6,387 nucleotides of DNA, taken from assembly GCF_938039775.1 (NCBI RefSeq), contig NZ_CALHTQ010000024.1, forward strand, positions 1-6,387. The letters run 5' to 3'. The translations under genes were made by a program, and so were the position numbers. Positions 1 to 5,998 of this stretch are shown in pieces; position 1 is the stretch's first letter, and each line of letters opens with the position of its first letter. This stretch comes from an uncultured Mogibacterium sp. GTDB taxonomy: Bacteria; Bacillota_A; Clostridia; Peptostreptococcales; Anaerovoracaceae. A model generated the notes under the pieces. The model did not search any database, was not told the DNA's origin, and worked only from the letters and a program-made list of their open reading frames with translations.

Positions 1-1
1 T

Positions 2-1033
2 GATAGAGGTGGTCAGGTATATGTAATCTATAATCGAGTAAATGGCATTAACGAGGTAGCAAAACGTATAAATGCACTTGTGCCAGATGCAAGTGTCGCT
101 GTTGGACATGGCCGAATGAATGAAACGACTTTGGAAAATGTTATGCTTGATTTTATAGAGGGTGACGTAGATGTTTTTGTTACAACTACTATCATCGAGA
201 ATGGTATAGACATTCCTAACGCTAATACAATCATCATATTGAATGCGGATAAACTAGGACTGTCGCAGCTATATCAGCTTAAAGGTAGGGTTGGAAGGTC
301 GAATCGGCTGGCGTATGCCTATCTATTATATAAACCAGAGAGAGTGCTTACAGAGGTTGCTACAAAAAGACTTGCGGCTATTAGGGAATTCACCGAGTTT
401 GGAGCTGGTTTTAAGCTTGCGATGAGAGATCTCGAGCTAAGAGGCGCAGGAAATGTTCTAGGAGAAGCACAGCATGGTAATATTGCTGGAATAGGTTATG
501 AGCTTTATGTCAAGGAAATTGACAAAGCGGTACGAAGGCTAAAAGGTGAGAAGATAACCGAAGGAAGGGAAGAAATTTCGATAGAGGTCGATATACCCGC
601 GCGCATACCTGCTGAATATATTAAGGATGAAACTCTGAAGCTACAGGCATATAAAAAGATAGCGCAGATTGCAAATCACGAAGAAGCAGAAGAACTGGTA
701 GCTGAACTAATCGATAGATACGGGGATTTACCAGCTGTCACATTAGATCTTATTCGAATCGCTGAGATTAAGTGCCTGGCAGCGGATCTCGGGGTCAAGT
801 CGATTTCTGAACGTGGCGGAAGGTATGTTGTCGAGTTCAATGAAGAGAACAATGCGGATGCATTTACATTAATTATAGCGAAACAAAAGTACGGAGAACA
901 ACTGGTTATTAGCAGCGGAATTAACCCTTATTTAAGCCTTCAAAAGGCAAAGGAAAAGCCTGCGGTTAGAATCCTAGACCTAATGATGACTATGACGGAA
1001 GCTAGGCTTCAGGGCCTTTCGCAAGCTGATTAG
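2..1033 (+). CDS. mfd: Transcription-repair coupling factor Mfd, C-terminal part (5' truncated by window edge)
   Basis: Mfd is a cytoplasmic DNA translocase that pushes stalled RNA polymerase off damaged DNA and recruits UvrA for nucleotide excision repair. The reading frame is open from base 2, so the gene starts outside the window; about 343 residues of a protein usually near 1,150 are present. Seen from the N-terminal side of the fragment: RGGQVYVIYNRV leading into helicase domain 2, motif V (TTIIENGIDIPNANT), motif VI (QLKGRVGRS, where QLRGRVGRS is more usual), then the translocation (TRG) segment with DLELRGAGNVLGEAQHG. The last ~150 residues match the C-terminal TRCF domain (DIPARIPAEYI, then ELIDRYGDLP), which masks the UvrA-binding surface. 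The stop is TAG at 1031-1033. The gene lies 139 bp before the flippase gene, with a separate promoter between them. Identification is firm; only the missing N-terminal part is unknown. Confidence 0.97.
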   Translation, partial: DRGGQVYVIYNRVNGINEVAKRINALVPDASVAVGHGRMNETTLENVMLDFIEGDVDVFVTTTIIENGIDIPNANTIIILNADKLGLSQLYQLKGRVGRSNRLAYAYLLYKPERVLTEVATKRLAAIREFTEFGAGFKLAMRDLELRGAGNVLGEAQHGNIAGIGYELYVKEIDKAVRRLKGEKITEGREEISIEVDIPARIPAEYIKDETLKLQAYKKIAQIANHEEAEELVAELIDRYGDLPAVTLDLIRIAEIKCLAADLGVKSISERGGRYVVEFNEENNADAFTLIIAKQKYGEQLVISSGINPYLSLQKAKEKPAVRILDLMMTMTEARLQGLSQAD

Positions 1034-1101
1034 GGGTAAAATAACTCGGATATCAAATAGCTTTTATTCACTCTATACAACACGGAATCGTGATTTCTCC
1101 A

Positions 1102-1129
1102 TAGACTTATGAACAGGTTATGGTATAAT
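1102..1129 (+). promoter_or_regulatory. Extended -10 promoter for the flippase gene
   Basis: A perfect TATAAT lies at 1124-1129, preceded by TG one base upstream (1121-1122), which makes an extended -10 element. The best -35 is TAGACT at 1102-1107 with a 16-bp spacer, a 4 of 6 match. Transcription would start near 1136, about 37 bases before the ATG at 1173. This suggests the flippase gene can be transcribed independently of mfd. No convincing terminator was seen between mfd and this promoter, so read-through is also possible. Confidence 0.65.
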
Positions 1130-1172
1130 CGGCGTTAGTGTTTAAACAGACTATATATTTTAGGAGATATAA

Positions 1173-2807
1173 ATGAGTAAGGTTAACCACTCTGAACACG
1201 GGGCCAAATTTGTAAAAGGTGCGGTCATTCTGTCAATAACAGGGATAATCGCCAAAGTTTTTGGCGCCTTCTTCAGAATTCCTCTTAATAACTGGATTGG
1301 TGCGGCTGGTATGTCGTATTACGGCGTGGCTTACCCGATTTATTCGTTCTTTTTGATAATTGCTACTGCTGGATTGCCGGTAGCAATTTCAAAGATGGTC
1401 TCAGAAAGAGTAGCTATCGGTGATTATATCAATGCACATCGAGTATATAAGGTGTCTCTACGAATCATGTTTGCTATAGGTGTGTTTGGATTTATTGTCT
1501 GCTATTTCGGAGCGGATATTATAGCTGCACATAGTAAAAATCCTGGTGGAGCTGCTTCTCTTAGGGCAATTGCGCCAGCGCTACTAACGGCACCTATCGT
1601 TGCGTCATTTAGAGGATATTCACAAGGTCAGCAGCAGATGATGCCGACAGGCGCATCGGAAGTAATCGAGCAGCTGATGAGAGTATTTGCTGGGCTTGGG
1701 CTTGCTTACATGTGCCTTCGTTCGAGTGCTGACCTAACGAAGGCAGCCGCAGGTGCTACATTTGGTGCATCTGCAGGATCGATAGCTGCGCTTATATTAC
1801 TGCTAATCGTCTACATCGTAGGTGCTAATACACGCAAACTGCATTTCCAGAAATCAATACACAAAGATGAATCTACAAAGTCAATATTCAAAGAACTTCT
1901 CAAGATTGCTGTTCCAATTACTATAGGTTCAGCAATTCTGCCGTTCATGATGATTGTAGATTTATGGCTTGTAATGAGAAGGTTGCAGGCTACGGGGTGG
2001 AGTCATCATCAGTCGAAACAGCTATATGGCCTAATCAGTGGATTCTGCGACCCGCTTATAGGATTTCCACAAGTGTTTACTATTGCGGTAGCCGTAAGTT
2101 TGGTTCCTGCGATTTCGTCGTCATTTATTAGAAAAGACATGGTTGGACTGCACAAAAACATACAGACAGGAATTAAGACCAGCATGATCATCAGCTTTCC
2201 TTGTATGATTGGGTTAATTGCACTAGCAAGACCGATTTTATTCCTACTGTACCCAGGACAGCCCGAAGATTCAGCGCTAGCGGTACCAACGCTACAGGTT
2301 CTTTCCCTAGGGATAGTGTGCCTATCTATTTTACGTACGTTTTCAAGTGTTTTACAGGGTATAGGGAAGCCTGCGATACCAGTTATAAACCTTTCGATAG
2401 GTGTCATATGCAAATTCATTATCACATATATATTAGTAGGTATTCCGGCATTTAACATTAACGGTGCAGCTGCAGGAAACGTAGCAGCATATGGGATAAC
2501 GGCAATACTAAACTATCGAGCAATGCATAAGCTCACGGGAACTAATCTAGATTTTATAGGAACATTTATTAAGCCTGCTATTGCCTCCCTAATTATGGGT
2601 GGGGCAGCTCATGCTACGTACATTCTTGTATTTAGAATTCTAGGAAGTAATTCTATTGCAACACTGGTTGCAATGATGGTAGCTGTAGCTGTATATGCAG
2701 TGGCGGTATTTGCAACTAAATGTTTAGGGCCTGAAGAAATCCTTATGATGCCTAAGGGAGAGAAGATTTTGAAGCTAACTGACAAAATTCATTTGACGAA
2801 TAAGTAG
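1173..2807 (+). CDS. MOP-superfamily lipid/oligosaccharide flippase, SpoVB/MurJ-like (polysaccharide biosynthesis protein)
   Basis: A 544-residue integral membrane protein with about 14 hydrophobic segments (roughly residues 16-34, 49-70, 95-112, 130-146, 168-183, 196-217, 241-262, 290-312, 334-353, 370-392, 403-424, 429-447, 465-487, 496-517). Proteins of this family flip undecaprenyl-linked cell-wall or polysaccharide precursors across the cytoplasmic membrane. Family hallmarks seen are the N-terminal KVFGAFFRIPL (28-38), the FRGYSQGQQQMMPTGASEVIEQ stretch (from 146), VPAISSSF (311-318) and SSVLQGIGKPAIP (391-403). The ATG at 1173 has AGGAGA at 1162-1167, five bases upstream. In Bacillus the corresponding slot downstream of mfd holds yabM, a SpoVB/MurJ paralogue. 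The context does not settle whether this copy is the essential lipid II flippase, a sporulation SpoVB, or a general exporter, so no symbol is given. Confidence 0.9.
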   Translation: MSKVNHSEHGAKFVKGAVILSITGIIAKVFGAFFRIPLNNWIGAAGMSYYGVAYPIYSFFLIIATAGLPVAISKMVSERVAIGDYINAHRVYKVSLRIMFAIGVFGFIVCYFGADIIAAHSKNPGGAASLRAIAPALLTAPIVASFRGYSQGQQQMMPTGASEVIEQLMRVFAGLGLAYMCLRSSADLTKAAAGATFGASAGSIAALILLLIVYIVGANTRKLHFQKSIHKDESTKSIFKELLKIAVPITIGSAILPFMMIVDLWLVMRRLQATGWSHHQSKQLYGLISGFCDPLIGFPQVFTIAVAVSLVPAISSSFIRKDMVGLHKNIQTGIKTSMIISFPCMIGLIALARPILFLLYPGQPEDSALAVPTLQVLSLGIVCLSILRTFSSVLQGIGKPAIPVINLSIGVICKFIITYILVGIPAFNINGAAAGNVAAYGITAILNYRAMHKLTGTNLDFIGTFIKPAIASLIMGGAAHATYILVFRILGSNSIATLVAMMVAVAVYAVAVFATKCLGPEEILMMPKGEKILKLTDKIHLTNK

Positions 2808-2876
2808 AAAATACGATTATTTTTACGATTTATAGACTTTTTATAAACTAAAAGTAAGATAAACACAATCAATTCG

Positions 2877-2905
2877 TTGACTTTTCAATACTTCAACAGT
2901 ATAAT
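2877..2905 (+). promoter_or_regulatory. Strong sigma-A-type promoter of HU gene
   Basis: TTGACT at 2877-2882 (5 of 6 match to the -35 consensus), a 17-bp spacer, and a perfect TATAAT at 2900-2905. The predicted start is near 2912, giving a leader of about 27 nt that contains the strong RBS AAGGAGG at 2926-2932. This near-consensus arrangement fits the high expression expected for HU and makes the gene an independent unit between promoter and terminator. Confidence 0.88.
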
Positions 2906-2938
2906 ACGTGTAGTTAAGTTACCATAAGGAGGAAAATT

Positions 2939-3217
2939 ATGAATAAGGCTGAATTAGTAAGTAAGGTTGCTGATAAGACTGGTTTTAAGAAGAAGGATGC
3001 TGAGGCTGCTTTGGACGCTGTACTAGGAACAATTGAAGAGTCTCTAGTTGCTGGAGACAGTGTAAGACTCATCGGTTTCGGTACATTTGAAACAAGATCA
3101 AGAAAGGCTAGAAAGGGTAGAAACCCACAGAAGCCAGAGGCAGTTATTGATATCCCAGCTTCAAAGGCTCCTGTTTTCAAGGCAGGAAAGTCGCTAAAGG
3201 ATGCAGTAAACAAGTAG
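2939..3217 (+). CDS. hup: DNA-binding protein HU
   Basis: A 92-residue protein of typical HU length, a small basic nucleoid protein that dimerises, bends DNA and compacts the chromosome. The N-terminal helical dimerisation region ([16 protein letters not shown], residues 1-16) is followed by the signature [19 protein letters not shown] at residues 46-64 that forms the DNA-gripping beta arm. The arm tip carries RNP with Pro63, the residue that intercalates in DNA. The C-terminal [12 protein letters not shown] helix is intact. The start is fixed by AAGGAGG (2926-2932) six bases before the ATG. It has its own consensus promoter and terminator, so it is monocistronic. HU near mfd/flippase/S4 genes is a recurrent arrangement in Clostridia. 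Family assignment is very secure; HU rather than IHF is inferred from the Gram-positive context. Confidence 0.97.
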   Translation: MNKAELVSKVADKTGFKKKDAEAALDAVLGTIEESLVAGDSVRLIGFGTFETRSRKARKGRNPQKPEAVIDIPASKAPVFKAGKSLKDAVNK

Positions 3218-3234
3218 TTAATTGATACTTAGGG

Positions 3235-3265
3235 AGATGGGTACGATGTGCCCATCTTTTTCTTT
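3235..3265 (+). terminator. Rho-independent terminator of HU gene
   Basis: The stem AGATGGGTAC (3235-3244) pairs with GTGCCCATCT (3248-3257) as ten consecutive pairs including one G-U, around a 3-nt GAT loop, and is followed by TTTTTCTTT (3257-3265). It begins 17 bases after the HU stop codon. It is the clearest terminator in the window and separates HU from the downstream gene. Confidence 0.92.
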
Positions 3266-3292
3266 GCAAATTTATAATTGTATGAATATATT
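3264..3292 (+). promoter_or_regulatory. Possible promoter for the membrane-protein gene
   Basis: TTGCAA (3264-3269), a 17-bp spacer and TATATT (3287-3292) give a plausible sigma-A promoter immediately after the HU terminator, overlapping its T-tract. It would start near 3299, about 40 nt before the ATG at 3339. Both elements deviate from consensus in an AT-rich stretch, so this is tentative. Confidence 0.4.
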
Positions 3293-3338
3293 TAAATAAA
3301 CATGTGCGCGAGTGATATAAGCAATATGAGAGGAATAA

Positions 3339-4370
3339 ATGGCTAGATTGGTACTAATGGGGCTACTGGTGCTCCTTGCTATATTATATATAGGTATAGG
3401 ATTTGTAGCGTATAGGTATATGAAGAATACAAAGGTTGACGGACTATCGTTGCTTGATAGGGCTGTCAACGAATCTACGGATACAAGCAAAATTCCTTTA
3501 AGTGAGTTAATAGTTTATATTCTAATGATAGCTATAGCTGTTAGCGGCGCTATCAGACTAGTGAAGGGGGCAGGTTCGGGATTCTCGATTATGGCGAGAT
3601 GGATAATTGCACCGCCTGCACTTGCATTATTTAATGCCCGTAAGAGGACTGGAAGGTCGCTGATGGTACTCGCGGCAACAGCACTTCTCTCGGTGTTTCT
3701 TATGATATCCTTTTCTGTAATTGGTCTTCCGAGCAAAGCTCCAGTTGTAACTCTTGATAGCATGGATGTTAAGATGGCTAATACCCGTGCCTCAGAGTTA
3801 ATGGATAATGGATATGATATATATGTACGAGTAAACGATAAGACTCAATATCAGGAAGACTATACAAATATTTCAAATTCAGCAAGTTATGAAAAATACT
3901 CACCTAACAGCAATCTTACTATCCCCGCTGGTTACAAGCGTGTTGAAGAGGGGGTACTTTATTCCAAGTACCTATTAGTTAAAAACAATAATGTGCTCGG
4001 CGGAATTTACTTCTATGGAGATATGAAAAAAGATACTTTAATTAAGGATTGTAAAGTTATTACTATAATGATGGATGAGGACTGTATTAATAACGCTCGA
4101 AATGATAAAAGGAGTATTAAGCTTAATGGACTTGATTTGCTTGCTACTTTAAATGAGCAGAAACTAAAGGAAACTTTTAAAAGTCATTTATGGAATATAC
4201 CTGAATATCCCGAGGATGAGACAAGCCTCTATTATGGTATTACTTGGACTCCGCGAAGTGATCACTTGTTTTGGAATGAATATTATTCATATATTTATTT
4301 TGATAAAGGCCGTAAAATGACAAAATTCAGCATTGTAGCAGAGATAGCTCGTAACTACGAAGAAAATTAG
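3339..4370 (+). CDS. Membrane-anchored protein of unknown function
   Basis: A 343-residue protein that I do not recognise. The start ATG has GAGAGG (3328-3333) five bases upstream. The N-terminal third is hydrophobic: one strong membrane segment at residues 3-26, another at 57-72, a weaker one near 84-98, and a strong one at 107-128, with basic linkers (RKRTGR at 101-106) suggesting cytoplasmic loops. From ~131 to 343 the protein is hydrophilic and rich in Tyr, Asn, Asp and Lys, consistent with an extracytoplasmic domain. No catalytic motif, lipobox or cysteine cluster was seen; only two Cys occur in this half (CKV and DEDC regions). The DNA of the second half looks visibly more AT-rich than the first. 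It ends 13 bp before the S4 gene start, suggesting co-transcription. It is a complete, well-formed gene, but its function is open. Confidence 0.8.
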   Translation: MARLVLMGLLVLLAILYIGIGFVAYRYMKNTKVDGLSLLDRAVNESTDTSKIPLSELIVYILMIAIAVSGAIRLVKGAGSGFSIMARWIIAPPALALFNARKRTGRSLMVLAATALLSVFLMISFSVIGLPSKAPVVTLDSMDVKMANTRASELMDNGYDIYVRVNDKTQYQEDYTNISNSASYEKYSPNSNLTIPAGYKRVEEGVLYSKYLLVKNNNVLGGIYFYGDMKKDTLIKDCKVITIMMDEDCINNARNDKRSIKLNGLDLLATLNEQKLKETFKSHLWNIPEYPEDETSLYYGITWTPRSDHLFWNEYYSYIYFDKGRKMTKFSIVAEIARNYEEN

Positions 4371-4383
4371 AGGGAGTGTAGAA

Positions 4384-4616
4384 ATGAGATTAGACAAATT
4401 CTTAAAAAATTCAAGGATAATAAAAAGACGCACAGTTGCAAAAGAGGCATGCGAACAGTAGAAGTTAATGGAAAGGTCGCGAAGCCAGGAGTAGAACTCA
4501 AAGAAGGTGATATGATTAAAATTACCTTTGGAACAAGTGAACTTGAAGTAAGAGTTGAGATGCTCCTAGATTCAGTAAAAAAGATAGATGCAGAGTCGAT
4601 GTATACTGTTATATAA
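4384..4616 (+). pseudogene. rqcP: RqcP/YabO-like S4-domain RNA-binding protein, frameshifted
   Basis: The first 25 codons read MRLDKFLKNSRIIKRRTVAKEACEQ, the hallmark start of RqcP (YabO), the S4-fold protein that works with RqcH on stalled 50S subunits to add alanine tails in ribosome quality control. A TAG at 4459-4461 then ends the frame. The rest of the domain continues in another frame from about 4458: VEVNGKVAKPGVELKEGD, then a C-terminal strand region ending ESMYTVI, with TAA at 4614-4616. Together they make nearly the full ~80-residue family length. Comparison with relatives, which read Gly-Arg/Lys-Val at the junction, suggests either about seven missing bases or a one-base loss at CAG|TA. 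The upstream RBS AGGGAG (4371-4376) is intact. The downstream part has an internal ATG at 4449 but only a poorly spaced GAGG before it. A sequencing error is a real alternative to a true pseudogene. Confidence 0.85.
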
Positions 4617-4632
4617 GTATAGGGAATTATCA

Positions 4633-4713
4633 GCAAATATTAATTGATTTGCTATTGATTATAAAAAATCTACGCACTAGGAAAAACCTGTAATCAATCA
4701 ATTAATAATTTGC
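4633..4713. repeat. Inverted half copy of the repeat unit (potential long hairpin)
   Basis: GCAAATATTAATTGATT at 4633-4649 is the reverse complement, with one base missing, of AATCAATTAATAATTTGC at 4696-4713 in repeat copy 1. Transcribed, the two could form a stem of about 17 pairs with a loop near 46 nt. On its own 4633-4652 also folds as GCAAAT/ATTTGC around an 8-nt loop. It begins 16 bases after the S4 stop codon, so it could act as a 3'-end structure, but no T-tract follows. Confidence 0.6.
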
Positions 4714-4817
4714 AAATGATTAATCCATAACTAATCTGTAACCAATTAATTAATAATTTGCAAACGATTAATCCATAACTAATCTGCAACCAATCAATTG
4801 ATAAATGACATGCGAAC
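4688..4817. repeat. 48-bp tandem repeat, two full copies plus a decaying third
   Basis: Copy 1 spans 4688-4735 and copy 2 4736-4783; aligned by eye they differ at 3 of 48 positions. A third copy starts at 4784 (CTGCAACCAATCAATTGATAA) and decays after about 20 bases, to roughly 4817. Each full unit contains an imperfect 24-bp palindrome (4701-4724 and 4749-4772): ATTAAT arms around a core with TTTGCAAA at its centre. In copy 1 only one base pair of the palindrome is mismatched. The period of 48 bp is exact between copies. Confidence 0.9.
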
Positions 4818-4872
4818 AACCCTCTGCTTAACTGCAAGCAGTAAAGGCATAATACTCATTTAATAATACATG

Positions 4873-4902
4873 TTGATCAAATAAATTAATAATTGATATA
4901 AC
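4873..4902 (+). promoter_or_regulatory. Weak candidate promoter upstream of the LytTR gene
   Basis: TTGATC (4873-4878), an 18-bp spacer and TATAAC (4897-4902) form the best promoter-like pair before the LytTR gene. Use of it would give a leader of about 260 nt. In DNA this AT-rich such matches arise easily by chance, so this is offered only as a candidate. Confidence 0.25.
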
Positions 4903-5048
4903 CTTAACCAAATGATAAGAAAATAATCAACAAGGAACACGAAATAATCAAAAATAAACTCTGGAAAAATTAAAAAATTAGTGTAAAAACTAGCAGGATT
5001 TGTCTCAGATGGCAGACCTTGTGGTTGTGACGGCTAGAAGCTCTATAT

Positions 5049-5076
5049 ATCGATTTTAAGGTCGAAAAAAGTCGAT
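5049..5076 (+). promoter_or_regulatory. Inverted repeat in LytTR gene leader
   Basis: ATCGATTTT (5049-5057) pairs with AAAGTCGAT (5068-5076) as nine consecutive pairs including one G-U, around a 10-nt loop that itself contains GGTCGA. TCGATTT also occurs twice as a direct repeat here. The element lies about 90 bases before the LytTR start codon. It could be an operator or an RNA hairpin; nothing seen decides which. Confidence 0.45.
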
Positions 5077-5112
5077 TTACTTTTAGCACTGACAAGGTTA
5101 ATATTAAGCCAC

Positions 5113-5128
5113 CAGTCACCCCTGACTG
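5113..5128 (+). promoter_or_regulatory. Perfect hairpin CAGTCA-CCCC-TGACTG in LytTR gene leader
   Basis: A perfect 6-bp inverted repeat with a CCCC tetraloop sits 27 bases before the RBS of the LytTR gene (GAAGGAG, 5155-5161). A second small hairpin, GTTA-TTTCG-TAAC, follows at 5138-5150, just before that RBS. Together they suggest a structured 5' leader, possibly controlling translation, or a protein-binding dyad. No T-tract follows, so they are not terminators. Confidence 0.45.
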
Positions 5129-5167
5129 CAAAAGTGTGTTATTTCGTAACAAAAGAAGGAGCAAATT

Positions 5168-5584
5168 ATGTACAAGGAAAACACAGACACTATATCAATT
5201 ATCACTGGATCGACATGTGCACAAGTTGCAATTGATGACATCGAATTTATCGATAGAGAAGGAAAGTCTCTTCTTATCTATACATCGACATACATCTATA
5301 AGACTTTTGCCAAAATCAATGATATTGCATATTCGCTAGTAGGAAGGTCTTTCTTTAGACCACTAGTAGGTTTAATCATCAACTTTGACAAAGTCAAAAG
5401 GATTGATAAGTATGAAATCGAGTTCGAATCAGGAAGGAAAATAGGTATAGGTAGAAACAATCACTCTAAGATCAGAAGAGCTTATAAAAAGTATCTATTT
5501 AGGTATCCGCCATATGTCACAGTAGATTGGGAAAGCAAACCACATGCGACAATAAATTCGCTTTGGGAAGATGAACCCAAATAA
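5168..5584 (+). CDS. Stand-alone LytTR-type DNA-binding protein
   Basis: A 138-residue protein whose residues ~19-111 follow the LytTR fold pattern: QVAIDDIEFIDREGKSLLIYTS (early strands), a short helical region with LVGRSFFRPLVGLIINFDKVKRID (60-80), then KYEIEFESGRKIGIGRNNHSKIRRAYKKYLF (81-111). LytTR domains bind direct repeats in promoter DNA and usually sit behind a receiver or membrane module; here there is neither, so this is a single-domain regulator. The usually conserved H-x-S-x-x-VN string of the central segment is replaced by a Pro-Leu-Val-Gly-Leu-Ile-Ile-Asn version. The C-terminal ~27 residues (RYPPYVTVDWESKPH...) are not recognised. The ATG at 5168 has GAAGGAG (5155-5161) six bases upstream, supporting this start over an overlapping frame at 5136. 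The gene appears monocistronic with a structured leader. Target genes are unknown; autoregulation is an inference. Confidence 0.8.
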   Translation: MYKENTDTISIITGSTCAQVAIDDIEFIDREGKSLLIYTSTYIYKTFAKINDIAYSLVGRSFFRPLVGLIINFDKVKRIDKYEIEFESGRKIGIGRNNHSKIRRAYKKYLFRYPPYVTVDWESKPHATINSLWEDEPK

Positions 5585-5903
5585 AAGTATATGGCTGCTA
5601 GTTGAGTAATTTAATTATAGAGCTGCACTAAATATGTGTGAGTAAGAAGGAAAGAAATATAAAGACGTAAATAAAATTCATATTAGTTAGTATCAATATA
5701 TATGTTATAAAATAGCAACTTATAAATACCTGCAGGGATGTGGCTGATGATAAGTTCTACGGCAGTGAGTTGTAAACAGATAGAAGAATAATTACAAATA
5801 AGCACTAATGCCGGCAGCCGTTAATAAAAATTATAAATGTAGACACTAACTAGTAAGCAACTAAAAATGAATATCATAATACCTAAACGTTGCCAATCAG
5901 GGG

Positions 5904-5932
5904 TTGACAGGCAATAGTGCAGACTCTATAAT
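5904..5932 (+). promoter_or_regulatory. rRNA operon promoter P1
   Basis: Perfect TTGACA (5904-5909), a 17-bp spacer and perfect TATAAT (5927-5932) are followed by an A-rich start region, with +1 near 5939. It lies about 390 bases before the 16S 5' end. The -35 is flanked by an inverted repeat TTGCC (5890-5894) and GGCAA (5910-5914). Tandem promoters with consensus hexamers are typical of Bacillota rrn operons. Confidence 0.9.
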
Positions 5933-5998
5933 TAAAACACTTGTTGCTAATTAGGTGACGAGTAAGCGAGCCAGGACAAGGCGAGCGCTAAAACTTTC

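Larger units (their letters stand above)
4617..5167. other. AT-rich gene-free spacer with repeats and hairpins
   Basis: About 550 bases between the broken S4 gene and the LytTR gene hold no credible coding sequence in either direction; the open frames present lack RBSs and family features. The first half is dominated by a 48-bp tandem repeat and its inverted half copy (4633-4817). A 6-bp hairpin follows at 4824-4841 (CTGCTT/AAGCAG, loop AACTGC) without a T-tract. The last ~190 bases form the likely leader of the LytTR gene, with several inverted repeats. No tRNA or obvious known riboswitch was seen. Confidence 0.7.

Noticed and set aside
1081..1100. Short hairpin CACG-GAAT-CGTG after mfd as a terminator
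   Set aside because: The stem is only four pairs and no T-tract follows, so it is not a credible rho-independent terminator.
2009..2458. Long antisense open frame inside the flippase gene
   Set aside because: It lies wholly within a well-conserved coding gene on the other strand and shows no family features; it is a shadow frame.
4449..4616. Independent small gene starting at the internal ATG at 4449
   Set aside because: The product is simply the second part of the S4 domain and the GAGG before the ATG is too close to act as an RBS; a frameshifted rqcP explains it better.
4633..4817. Repeats as a CRISPR array
   Set aside because: The 48-bp units are contiguous with no variable spacers, only about 2.5 copies exist and no cas genes are present.
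4809..4818. 10-bp CATGCGAACA shared with the S4 frameshift site (4448-4457)
   Set aside because: Matches of this length are expected by chance in a window this size and no longer similarity surrounds it.
4617..5000. AT-rich repeat region as a chromosomal replication origin
   Set aside because: No TTATCCACA-type DnaA boxes were found and neither dnaA nor dnaN is adjacent; AT-richness and repeats alone are not enough.
5738..5791. 17-codon micro-ORF starting ATGTGGCTGATG
   Set aside because: Only a weak CAGGG lies upstream, too close to the ATG, and nothing in the peptide is recognisable.
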